From assembly GCA_021773395.1 (NCBI GenBank), contig JAJFKB010000003.1, forward strand, positions 203,574 through 267,573: a stretch of DNA of 64,000 bases. The letters run 5' to 3'. Position numbers and translations under genes: made by a program. This DNA is from Gammaproteobacteria bacterium. GTDB lineage: Bacteria > Pseudomonadota > Gammaproteobacteria > Pseudomonadales > IMCC2047. Every line of letters begins with the position of its first letter. The stretch's first letter is position 1. The notes under the pieces were generated by a model. The model ran no database searches and was not told where the DNA came from. It was given only the letters and a program-made list of their open reading frames with translations. Positions 17,699 through 26,900 of the stretch are shown here, one piece after another.

Positions 17699-18604
17699 TT
17701 AAAGAACCGGGGTGTGCCCGTCCTTGCTGAATAGCCAGGTTCTGGTTATCTCTAAGACATCGTATTCTGCTTTTAGTTGTTTCGGAAAGGGTGCAAATGG
17801 AGCGGCTAATCGTACAATACGGATCGCAGCGTCATCCAGAATTTTGTGTCCGGAGGATCTTAGCACTTTAATATCTTTAACTTTTCCGTTTGAATAGAGA
17901 GCGACGGTCAGCCTTAGATCGCCAAAAATTTTTCGACGCCGTGATTCTTCCGGATAGTTAAGTCTGCCAACGCGATGGATTTTTTTGATCCACTGTTTTA
18001 CATAATAGGCATCAACGGTTTTCAGTGTGGCTAACGAACTTACTCTTTTTACTCGAGTTTTCTTAGTCGCCAACTGTTTTCGCACATCAAGCTTGGCATT
18101 CAGACTGGCCAGTTCGAGGCTCCGTTCCAGTAAAGATATTTCCTGTTTAATTTCATCCAGGACTTCTGTGTCTTTTGGCTCAATAGATTCTACCGGTGTT
18201 TTCTGTGTACTCTGTACAACAGTTGCAACCTTCATTATTTGTTTTTTCTTTGTTGAGCTAAACGTTTCCGGTGGTGATTCTGGGGTGAGCTGGTTAGCTT
18301 GTTCAGCAAAAAACTCGGTAGGGTTGGTTACGCTGGGCATGCTTTTTTCTTCCAGTTCGCCGCCACCCAGTTGGTTTTCCTGGGCGATATAGTCAGCATG
18401 CTCGGGTTGCTGTTTATCGGGTGACTGGGCTAGCGTGACTTCAATAATCGGTGAACGATTGGTTTCACGATAAAGATCGAATCCAATACCGAGAATCAGG
18501 GTGGCATGTAGCACAAGAGCCAAAAAAAGAGTGAAGCCTAGCCGGTCTCCACTGCTAATGCCTGGATAGAAATTAGGATCTACTATCGGTTCCGTATGAG
18601 TCAT
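17699..18604 (-). CDS. tonB3: TonB-family energy transducer, TonB3-like
   Basis: About 301 residues. The domains are a short cytoplasmic N-terminus, one inner-membrane helix (LGFTLFLALVLHATLILGIG), a long hydrophilic periplasmic linker with a coiled-coil-like ISLLERSLELASLNAKLDVRKQ segment, and a C-terminal TonB domain (LNYPEESRRRKIFGDLRLTV to about the end). TonB couples proton motive force to outer-membrane processes. No ExbB/ExbD genes are adjacent. Its position between gshB and yqgE, near pilGHIJ, matches P. aeruginosa TonB3, which is needed for twitching. The frame opens at TTG 18628; ATG 18604 is preferred although neither has a good ribosome site. Confidence 0.88.
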   Translation of the reverse strand: MTHTEPIVDPNFYPGISSGDRLGFTLFLALVLHATLILGIGFDLYRETNRSPIIEVTLAQSPDKQQPEHADYIAQENQLGGGELEEKSMPSVTNPTEFFAEQANQLTPESPPETFSSTKKKQIMKVATVVQSTQKTPVESIEPKDTEVLDEIKQEISLLERSLELASLNAKLDVRKQLATKKTRVKRVSSLATLKTVDAYYVKQWIKKIHRVGRLNYPEESRRRKIFGDLRLTVALYSNGKVKDIKVLRSSGHKILDDAAIRIVRLAAPFAPFPKQLKAEYDVLEITRTWLFSKDGHTPVL

Positions 18605-18682
18605 TACAATTGAGGCACATTCTACCAATAATTGTTGGCGTCCATCAGGCTAGTTTTAAAGGATTCTGCAGCAAAAAGCCAA

Positions 18683-19636
18683 TCACTGTTGCTGTAATTT
18701 ATGGGCAATGGCATCCATCAGCTTGCCTGCGATACTAATAGAAAACTGTTTGTCCAGCTCTCGAATGCAGGTCGGGCTGGTAACATTAATTTCAGTAAGG
18801 TAATCACCAATGACGTCCAGGCCAACAAAAATCAGTCCAGCGGCCTTCAGTTTAGGTGCAACTTGCGCGCAAATCCATCGGTCGCGCTCACTCAGCTCGA
18901 TGCCTTTTCCCCGTCCGCCGGCGGCCAGATTGCCTCGGGTTTCCCCCTGTGCTGGAATGCGTGCGAGGGCATAGGGAATCGGTTCAGCGTCCACCATCAA
19001 AATACGCTTATCTCCATCAACAATTTCAGGGACAAACTTTTGTGCCATAATCTGACGCTGACCATGAATGGTTAGTGTTTCAAGAATCACATTGATGTTG
19101 GGGTCGCCCGGTTTAACGCGAAAAATACTCATGCCACCCATACCGTCAAGTGGTTTATAGATCACATCCTGCTGTTCCTGTTGAAATTGCTTTAAGGCTT
19201 CAATGCTGCGGCTGACCAGCAAGGGAGGGCAGCACTGTGGAAACTGGGCGGCAAACATTTTTTCGTTAAAGTCACGCAGGCTTTGCGCACGATTAACGAC
19301 AAGCGTGCCTTCGCTTTCGGCTTGCTCCAGAAAATAGGTGGTATAAAGGAATTCATTGTCAAAGGGAGGGTCTTTACGCATCAGGATGACATCGAGCGCC
19401 GACAGTGGCTGCAGCAAGTTTTCGCCTTTTTCATACCAGTTTTCCGGATTTTCAGCTACTCGAATCCTGCTCATGTTGGCCTGTGCGACGCCATCCTTCA
19501 GGAACAGATCCTGTTGTTCCATGTAATACAATTCCCAGCCCCGTTTCTGGGCTTCGAGCAGCATCGCAAGAGTGCTGTCTTTTTTGTAATTGATGGCTTC
19601 AATGGGATCCATAACTACGCCGAGCTTTACCGTCAT
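18683..19636 (-). CDS. gshB: Glutathione synthetase
   Basis: GshB ligates gamma-glutamylcysteine and glycine using ATP. The protein is 317 residues from ATG 19636, the E. coli length, beginning MTVKLGVVMDPIEAINYKKD; the open frame to 19720 adds 28 unlikely residues. AAGG lies just upstream of 19636. ATP-grasp features include VIYKPLDGMGGMSIFRV, the glycine-rich loop RIPAQGETRGNLAAGGRG and the terminal EINVTSPTCIRELD. It is the first gene of the minus-strand group continuing to tonB3, yqgE and pyr. Confidence 0.96.
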   Translation of the reverse strand: MTVKLGVVMDPIEAINYKKDSTLAMLLEAQKRGWELYYMEQQDLFLKDGVAQANMSRIRVAENPENWYEKGENLLQPLSALDVILMRKDPPFDNEFLYTTYFLEQAESEGTLVVNRAQSLRDFNEKMFAAQFPQCCPPLLVSRSIEALKQFQQEQQDVIYKPLDGMGGMSIFRVKPGDPNINVILETLTIHGQRQIMAQKFVPEIVDGDKRILMVDAEPIPYALARIPAQGETRGNLAAGGRGKGIELSERDRWICAQVAPKLKAAGLIFVGLDVIGDYLTEINVTSPTCIRELDKQFSISIAGKLMDAIAHKLQQQ

Positions 19637-19885
19637 TACACTACCTTCGCTGAGTTTATGAGCAAACACTTTGCCAGGGACTGTTAGCAGAACCTGAGAG
19701 TTTAACCATTGTATAGGCATATAGCGGCTTAAAGAATATATAACACAAAGATTTAAGATTACGGAACCAGCCGCGAAACAGCTAAGCCCACGAAAAAATG
19801 GGGATTTTCACCGATAAACTTGAAGTTACGGCAATATGAATTACGCTTGATAGGCAGACCGCCAATCGCTCGGTCGCAGATATTC

Positions 19886-19913
19886 TGGACAGAGTAGCAG
19901 TTTTGGCTATCTT
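19886..19913 (+). promoter_or_regulatory. Candidate promoter for pilG
   Basis: TGGACA (19886-19891), a 16-nt spacer and TATCTT (19908-19913) give a moderate sigma-70-like match in the gshB-pilG divergent region, with a leader of about 38 nt to ATG 19957. The remainder of the 320-nt gap shows no ORF or obvious palindrome. Confidence 0.4.
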
Positions 19914-19956
19914 TTAATAGTGGATCATTAAATCGTAGGTGCTTGAGGTTGAGTGG

Positions 19957-20373
19957 ATGAGTGAACAATTTAACGAATTAACAGTGATGGTGGTTGATGA
20001 TAGCAAAACCATCAGGCGTACCGCAGAAACCCTGCTGAAAAAGGCTGGCTGTGAGGTGATAACAGCGATAGACGGGTTTGATGCGCTTGCAAAAATTGTG
20101 GATGGGAAGCCTGACATTATCTTTATCGACATTATGATGCCCAGGCTTGATGGTTACCAAGCCTGTGCCCTAATAAAGAACAATGCGCAGTTTAAATCGA
20201 CGCCTGTCATTATGTTGTCCAGTAAAGACGGGCTGTTTGATCGGGCCAAGGGGCGAATTGTTGGGTCAGATCAATATTTAACCAAACCGTTCAGTAAGGA
20301 AGAGTTGCTCGGTGCAATAGAGCAGCACACACAAAGTGCACATGAAGAACAGTCACATTTGCAAACTAACTAG
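19957..20373 (+). CDS. pilG: PilG, twitching motility response regulator
   Basis: A stand-alone receiver domain of 138 residues. It carries the acidic pair VVDDSKTIRRTAE, phospho-acceptor Asp in IIFIDIMMPRLDGY, conserved Ser (VIMLSSKDG), and Lys in LTKPFSKEEL. In the Pil-Chp system the ChpA kinase phosphorylates PilG, which promotes pilus extension and cAMP signalling. The frame opens with GTG 19939; ATG 19957 is 8 nt past GAGG and fits the family N-terminus, so I use it. Confidence 0.94.
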   Translation: MSEQFNELTVMVVDDSKTIRRTAETLLKKAGCEVITAIDGFDALAKIVDGKPDIIFIDIMMPRLDGYQACALIKNNAQFKSTPVIMLSSKDGLFDRAKGRIVGSDQYLTKPFSKEELLGAIEQHTQSAHEEQSHLQTN

Positions 20374-20436
20374 GTGGCTTAGGTATCAAGGCTCCATAAA
20401 TAATTCAAACTAGCATATTCATTAGGGGTGAAATAT

Positions 20437-20802
20437 ATGACACGCGTATTAATTGTAGATGACAGTCCAACAGAGACCCACGCATTTGCTTCAATTCTTA
20501 AGGAAAGTGGGCTTGAGGTGTTAACTGCAGAAAATGGAGCGGATGGAGTTGCTTTGGCGCGACAGGAACAACCGGATGTAGTATTGATGGACATTGTAAT
20601 GCCCGGACTGAATGGTTTTCAGGCAACACGTCAGCTTTCCAGGGGAACAGATACTTCACATATCCCTGTCATTATTGTAACGACTAAAGACCAGGAAACA
20701 GACCGAGTCTGGGGCATGCGACAAGGGGCAAAAGGTTATCTGGTAAAACCTATCGATAAATCACTTCTGCTATCGGCAATTGATAACGTGTTGGTCGCAT
20801 AA
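20437..20802 (+). CDS. pilH: PilH, twitching motility response regulator
   Basis: A 121-residue single receiver domain. The sequence has MTRVLIVDDSPTETHAF, phospho-acceptor Asp in VVLMDIVMPGLNGF, Thr in IIVTTKDQETD, and Lys in YLVKPIDKSLLL. PilH is the second ChpA target, thought to act as phosphate sink or retraction-side regulator. GTG 20428 opens the frame, but ATG 20437 has AGGGGTG 6 nt upstream. It lies 63 nt after pilG. Confidence 0.94.
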   Translation: MTRVLIVDDSPTETHAFASILKESGLEVLTAENGADGVALARQEQPDVVLMDIVMPGLNGFQATRQLSRGTDTSHIPVIIVTTKDQETDRVWGMRQGAKGYLVKPIDKSLLLSAIDNVLVA

Positions 20803-20824
20803 GTTACTTAGGACAGAGGTGATT

Positions 20825-21367
20825 ATGGGTCAGTCAAAGCATCGCTCAGCATATAAATTATTAACCTCGATTGCGCACCAAAGTGAACAGCATTCGGTAC
20901 AGCTGCCTTCTCAGGGCGCAGTTCAAAGTCAGTGGAGAGGTGTCGGTTTCAGGTTGGCAGGAATGCGGTTTGTTGCGCCGATGGAAGAAGTGGATGAAGT
21001 GCTTTATGTTCCAAGCTATACCAGTTTTCCAGGAGTTAAATCCTGGGTCAATGGCGTTTCAAACGTTCGGGGGCGACTGCTATCTTTGATTGACCTCGGG
21101 GTATATTTTGGCCAAAAGCCAAGCCTTTCATCAAAGACCAGCCGCATTCTTTGCGTGAAACTGGACGATCTGTATACAGGTCTGATTGTTGAACAGGTAT
21201 TGGGGATGCAGGCATTAGAGGAGCGAGACCGCGTGCAGCCGGAAAAATTACCGAAAGAGTTTCGGCCGTTTGTAACCGGTGGGTTTCAGCAGAATGGTAC
21301 TAATTGGACTATATTTAGTTTATCTGAGTTAGTAAAAGCGCCAGAATTTTTGCAGGTTGCGCTATAG
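20825..21367 (+). CDS. pilI: PilI, CheW-like coupling protein
   Basis: A 180-residue CheW-domain protein. WRGVGFRLAGMRFVAPMEEVDEVLYVP begins the fold; WVNGVSNVRGRLLSLIDLGVYFG is the conserved CheW core; FSLSELVKAPEFLQVAL ends it. It links the receptor PilJ to the kinase ChpA at the membrane. The frame runs back into pilH from a TTG at 20780; ATG 20825 has AGAGGTG at good spacing. Confidence 0.93.
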   Translation: MGQSKHRSAYKLLTSIAHQSEQHSVQLPSQGAVQSQWRGVGFRLAGMRFVAPMEEVDEVLYVPSYTSFPGVKSWVNGVSNVRGRLLSLIDLGVYFGQKPSLSSKTSRILCVKLDDLYTGLIVEQVLGMQALEERDRVQPEKLPKEFRPFVTGGFQQNGTNWTIFSLSELVKAPEFLQVAL

Positions 21368-21453
21368 GGGAATGGGCATATTAGGCCCAATAAAAAGGCT
21401 GGTCATCGAGCAGTAAGGCCAGTATTCCAATATTGTTTTTGGGAGTTTAAGGG

Positions 21454-23877
21454 ATGAAGGCAAAAAACGTAAATACCGGCGTGGGAAGTAACCGGTTAAT
21501 CTTAGGGCTGATCGTACTTTTAGTTTTCGCCATCGCTGGATTTATTAGTATCTTGGCGATCACCATTACTGAAAGTGGTTATGATAAGCAGTATATTCGT
21601 CATTCAGGTGAGCTGAGAGTGCTTTCGCAAGAGATTGCAAAGAATGCTAACGAGGCTGCTTCAGGTAAGGCCGAGGCCTTTGCCGGATTGGAGAAGGCAT
21701 CAGGTGAATTTGAGCGTCGCTGGGGCTACCTGAAAAATGGCGATGCCAGTGAAGGGTTACCGAGTAGCCCGGCGCTTGTTAAAAGCGGTATGGACAATGT
21801 GGCGGCTCTCTGGGAGCAGGTGCAGTTGGATTCCAAGCAGATTCTTGATAGCCGTGAATCAGTTCTGGAGCTGCATCAGGTAGCTGAAGCCCTAAGCGAA
21901 ACAGTTCCACGCTTACAGACCGAATACGATGATGCGATTGCTATTCTGCTTGTCAAAGATGCCAAAGCGGATCAGATTGCTGTCGCACAAAGGCAATCCT
22001 GGCTGGCGGAACGTATTGCGCGGAACGTCAATGTTATTCTCGAAGGTGGGGAAAATGCAGTTCTGGCGGCCGATGCATTTGAACTGGATGCGAATGAATT
22101 TGCCCGAGTTTATCAGGGTATGCTGAAGGGCGACGCGATGCTTAACGTCAGCCGAATTCGCAACGCCCAGGTGGTAAAAATTCTTGAAAATATTACCGAT
22201 CAATTCCAGGTTGTTCGCGATAGTGCAGATAAAATTATTGAATCATCTCCAAAACTATTTCAGGTTCGTGAGGCGGCAAATACAATTTCCGCAAACTCTA
22301 AAGAGCTGTTAAATAGTGCTTCCAGACTGACAGAACACTTCCAGGTTTTGTCTAGTGAGCGTCAGGTTACACCGGCAATGGGCTATGCTTGCGGGTTGTT
22401 GTCTCTGGTTATTATTGCGTTGTTGGGGTTCCTTTTCTATCGTGATACACGTACTCGTTTGCATGAGCAGTCAGCTACCAATGAACGTAACCAGACAGCG
22501 ATTCTGCGCTTGCTCGATGAGATCGCCGATTTGGCGGATGGTGATTTAACGACCAGCGTTACAGTTACGGAAGATTTTACCGGAGCGATTGCGGACTCGA
22601 TTAACTTTGCGATCGACCAGCTTCGAAACCTGGTAGTAACCATTAATGAAAACTCAATTTCAGTATCTTCTGCTGCTGAGGAAACTCGCGCGACGGCATC
22701 CCATTTATCCGAAGCTGCGGCTAACCAGGCGAGTGAAATTTCGGAAGCGACGGCTGCGATTAACAATATTGCAGGGTCCATGGACGAGGTATCTGGTAGT
22801 GCGGATGAATCTTCCAAAGTGGCAGAGCGTTCGGTTGTGATCGCTAATAAGGGTGCATCAGCCGTGCAAAATACCATTAATGGTATGGATAAGATTCGTG
22901 AGCAAATCCAAAAAACTTCGAAACAGATTAAGCGTCTGGGTGAGAGTTCGCAGGAGATTGGAGATATTATTTCGTTGATTAACGATATTGCCGACCAAAC
23001 TAACATCCTATCGCTCAACGCGGCCATCCAGGCGTCGATGGCTGGGGAAGCTGGTCGTGGTTTCGCAGTGGTAGCTGACGAGGTACAGCGACTTGCGGAA
23101 CGTTCTGGTTCTGCCACGAAACAGATCGAGGTATTGGTCAAAACTATTCAAGCAGATACCAATGACGCGGTTATTTCTATGGAACAGACCACCGCTGAGG
23201 TGGTTCAGGGAGCGCGACTGGCACAGGATGCAGGTGTGGCGCTGGAAGAAATTGAGCTGGTATCCAATGACCTGGCGAAATTGATTCAGGAAATATCCTC
23301 TGCGGCGATTCAACAATCATCAGCGGCTAACCATATTTCAGCAACGATGAATGTGATTCAAGAAATTACGTCGCAGACCTCTTCGGGAACCAAGGCGACG
23401 GCTTCGTCAATTGGTAAAATGGCGACTATGGCCAAAGACATGCAGAGTTCTGTGGCGGGCTTCAAGCTGCCAGCGAACACGCTTGTCGATGATGCTGTCA
23501 ATGAAGCTCATATTGGAGTGACTGAGGAGATCAGTTATCCAGATTCAGGGCTGGATGAGGCCGATTTGGAAGTGGCCGAAGTCAGTGAGGAGCTCGAAGA
23601 AGTTGCTGGAGATGTGCTTGAAAGTGATGAGATAGCAGATGAGCTGAATACCGAGAATCAGGGTCAGGATGAATCGTCTGAAATATATGAAACAGCGGCT
23701 GAATCTGAACCTGAAGCGGATAGAGAGGCGCTAGAAACTATCGAGGTTACGGAATTAGAGCTGGGTGAGCAGGATCTGGAAGTTTTAGGCGAGGATTCTA
23801 CCCTTGATCAGTTGGAAGACCAAGGCGCTGATGACGATGAGGACCGAGACGATAACCGCAATGTGTCGGTTGCTTAA
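21454..23877 (+). CDS. pilJ: PilJ, methyl-accepting chemosensory receptor with long acidic tail
   Basis: The receptor of the Pil-Chp system. Two membrane helices (about residues 12-33 and 309-330) flank a roughly 275-residue helical periplasmic domain with PilJ-type repeats. HAMP lies at about 340-400; the coiled-coil signalling domain has its hairpin at about 507-552, [20 protein letters not shown]. At 807 residues it is about 125 longer than I recall for P. aeruginosa PilJ. The excess is a C-terminal tail from about residue 675, packed with Glu and Asp ([20 protein letters not shown]), with no MCP pentapeptide at the end. The body of the protein is otherwise canonical. Confidence 0.95.
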   Translation: MKAKNVNTGVGSNRLILGLIVLLVFAIAGFISILAITITESGYDKQYIRHSGELRVLSQEIAKNANEAASGKAEAFAGLEKASGEFERRWGYLKNGDASEGLPSSPALVKSGMDNVAALWEQVQLDSKQILDSRESVLELHQVAEALSETVPRLQTEYDDAIAILLVKDAKADQIAVAQRQSWLAERIARNVNVILEGGENAVLAADAFELDANEFARVYQGMLKGDAMLNVSRIRNAQVVKILENITDQFQVVRDSADKIIESSPKLFQVREAANTISANSKELLNSASRLTEHFQVLSSERQVTPAMGYACGLLSLVIIALLGFLFYRDTRTRLHEQSATNERNQTAILRLLDEIADLADGDLTTSVTVTEDFTGAIADSINFAIDQLRNLVVTINENSISVSSAAEETRATASHLSEAAANQASEISEATAAINNIAGSMDEVSGSADESSKVAERSVVIANKGASAVQNTINGMDKIREQIQKTSKQIKRLGESSQEIGDIISLINDIADQTNILSLNAAIQASMAGEAGRGFAVVADEVQRLAERSGSATKQIEVLVKTIQADTNDAVISMEQTTAEVVQGARLAQDAGVALEEIELVSNDLAKLIQEISSAAIQQSSAANHISATMNVIQEITSQTSSGTKATASSIGKMATMAKDMQSSVAGFKLPANTLVDDAVNEAHIGVTEEISYPDSGLDEADLEVAEVSEELEEVAGDVLESDEIADELNTENQGQDESSEIYETAAESEPEADREALETIEVTELELGEQDLEVLGEDSTLDQLEDQGADDDEDRDDNRNVSVA

Positions 23878-23935
23878 GGCCTAAACAGGATCAGGGTTGT
23901 ATCTGGCAATAAGCCGGTCAACTTTTCAGAACTTG

Positions 23936-23959
23936 TAGCCCTTCTTTATTGAAGGGCTA
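23936..23959. other. Perfect hairpin between pilJ and chpA
   Basis: TAGCCCTTC and GAAGGGCTA pair perfectly (9 bp) around TTTATT. The structure ends about 20 nt before the chpA ATG and is immediately followed by the purine-rich ribosome site (AAAGAGGATGGAG). It lacks a T-run, so it is not a terminator. It could influence processing or translation of chpA mRNA. Confidence 0.6.
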
Positions 23960-23979
23960 GCAAAGAGGATGGAGTCAAG

Positions 23980-26900
23980 ATGGGTGAGTCCCGTGATGTC
24001 ATGAACCTTGAATTGGTTCAGAGCGATATCGAGCAAACCCTGCAGCAGGCCCAGCAAGAGCTGGAGGCTTGTCTATCAGGGGATGGAAACAGCCAGGAGC
24101 ATTTGCAGTCTTGTTACGAGGCCGTACGTCAGGTGCGAGGGTCATTGCACATGGTCGGATTATCGGGAGCGGTAATGTTGGCCGAGCAAATGGAGTCGTT
24201 GTTGGGCGGTATGCGTGATGGTGATGTGTCAGATCTCGATGGAGCCTATGCGGCAATGGCGCAGGCTTTGGTTTATCTGCCTCCCTATTTATCGCGTGTA
24301 AAATCTGACGGTGAAGAATCGCCATTACTACTGTTGTCAGCAATTAATGAGCTTCGGGGTGCACAGGGCGTATCCTTGCTGCCTGAACTGCAACTATTCG
24401 AACCTAAACTTGGGAATCAAAGACCGGCCGCAAATACTCAGATCAAAAACGCTTTTAATGAGAATAGTGATCAAAGTACCAAAAAGGTAAGACAGATCTA
24501 TCAATTTGCGCTGGTTGGACTGATACGTAACGAAGACATAAAGGTTAATCTTGCCCGAATTTCTAATGTGTTGGCCAGACTTCAACAGGAATGCAAAGGG
24601 ACGCGCATCAGCCAATTGTGGGAAATTTCCTCTGCACTCATGGAAGGGTTGATTGGTGAAAGCATTGAGTTAAATTCACACGCCATTGATTTGCTGCGAT
24701 CGATTGATAAAGAAATAAAAGAGTTGGCGTCGTCTGGCGCCGATGGGCTGGATCGTCAGTCTTCACCTGATTTGTTAAAGGGGTTGCTTTATTATATTGC
24801 GAAGACACCAGCAGCGACGCCTCATGTTCGGGCCGTTAAGCAGGAATACCGTCTTGATCAATACCCTCTGGTTTCCAATCATTCGCAGGAATCGGTACTG
24901 ATTGCCCCGCCTGATAAAGAAACGTTGAATTCTGTGGTTGTGGCGTTAACGGAAGAGTTGCAACGGATCAAGGATACGATTGATCTGTATGTTCGTAACG
25001 AGGCAAAGGGAGATATTGATCTCGGTGGGTTACGGCCAAGTTTGTGCCAGATTTCCAGCACCCTGGAGCTGCTTAACATGGAAGCCCCGAAGCTGGTGGT
25101 GCAGGAACAGTTGGAAGTACTGGTCAAGCACTCCAATGGTGGAATAGAGATTGCTAATGAGCAACTTTTAGAGATCGCCGAAGCGTTGCTCTATGTTGAG
25201 GCTGAGCTAGACAGCATTGCTGAGAGAATAAGTTCAGTTGGCGAACAGGATAGTTTAAGTGTTCACACGCATATGGCGTCAGAGGCGGTTATAACTGAGA
25301 GTTTATCAAATCTGAAAAAGGCTAAGGATGCGCTCAGTGAATTTATGGGCAGTGACGGAGATTATGATCTGATTGCCGACGTGCCTCAGACGCTTCGAGG
25401 AGCATACGGCGGATTAACTATTCTGGAGCTGAACACCCCGGCGCAATTGATTTTTTCTATTGCCCAATACGTTGAAGACGATATTAGTGCACGACAACAG
25501 ACGCCAGAGCAACCGGTTATGGATATGCTGGCAGAAGTTGCAGCGGCTGTTGAATACTACCTAGAGGGACTCGTAGCCAAACAGCCAGTAAATGGAAGTA
25601 TTTTGGAAGGAGCAAAAGCCAGTATGGCGGCTTTGGGCTATCCGATTGAACAGACTGAAGGTATTGTCAGTGATCAGAATTGGCAGTTACACGACTCGGA
25701 AGAAGACGGGATTATTGAGCCTCAGGAGCTTGTAGCTGAAGAGCAAGTTTCACAACAGCAATCTGAAGTAGAAGTGCTGCTGGAAACTGAAAGTACAGAA
25801 GCACCGGAAACAGATGATCAAGAGGGTACAGTTGCTGCCAGCGATAGGCAATCAACGGAGCAGAATGTTGAAGAGGTCGAAGCGAAAGTCGATATACCGG
25901 CAGACGACTCCATGGTTGATGAAGAAATTATCGAAATATTCGTGGAAGAGGCAGAAGAGGTTCTGGCTACCATCGATGAGTACTGGCCCAAATTTGCTGA
26001 AGGCTTTAGTGATGTTGAGGCGCTAAAAGAAGTTCGCCGTTCTTTTCACACGCTCAAAGGTAGTGGGCGCATGGTCGAAGCTTCGGTTATCGCGGAGTTG
26101 GCCTGGTCAGTAGAAAACATGCTGAATAATTTGATTGAGGGTGGTGTATCGGCCAGTTCGGCAATGGTGACCCTGGTTGATCAGGTTCGCTCAGAATTAC
26201 CAGCGTTAGTGAGGCATTTTAAAGAGCAGACGCAGCCAGAGCTGGATGTCTCCGCTTTGATGAGTTGTGCTGACAAGCTTGCTGCAGGCGAACTGTTAAC
26301 AGAGGTTGCTGACGAAACAACTGCACCACCGCAAACGGAAGAAAAGAGTGAAGATGCTCTTTATGAGATATTTGCTAAAGAATCGGCAATACATATCGGC
26401 GTGCTTGAGGCCTTTATTGAAGATACAAAGGCTGCGGCAGAGCCAGTTCATTTTACGGATCAGCTCCATCGAGCGCTACATACGCTAAAAGGCAGCGCCC
26501 ATATGGCATCGCTCCCGGCGATTGCCAATGTCGCATCGGCTGGCGAATCACTGGTCAGGGAAATGAGAGACTTTGAAATTCCAGCAGATAGCGAAATGGT
26601 AGCGTTTCTTGGTAAAGCTAGCGAATTACTGCATAAGGGCGTGGCGCAACTGCAAACCGGCAGTTTTGTAGAAATTGATGGCAGTGAAACGTTGTTGGAA
26701 GAAGTTGCGCAGCTATTAACGAGCAGAATTCCTGAGCAGGGGGAGTCGGCGCAGGGTCAGCTTTCTCCTGTTGTGATCTTTATGCGACAAAATGTTGATG
26801 CGTTGTGTGTGATTAATGACGAATATGAAGAGTGGCAAAAAGATTCACGTCTTGATAGCGAGCATCTTTTAAACCTTATGGATGGACTCGCTTCGGTTAA

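Noticed and set aside
22437-23141. 234-residue open frame antisense to pilJ
   Set aside because: Ser-rich translation typical of the complement of a coiled-coil gene, no ribosome site, and it lies wholly inside a well-conserved receptor domain.
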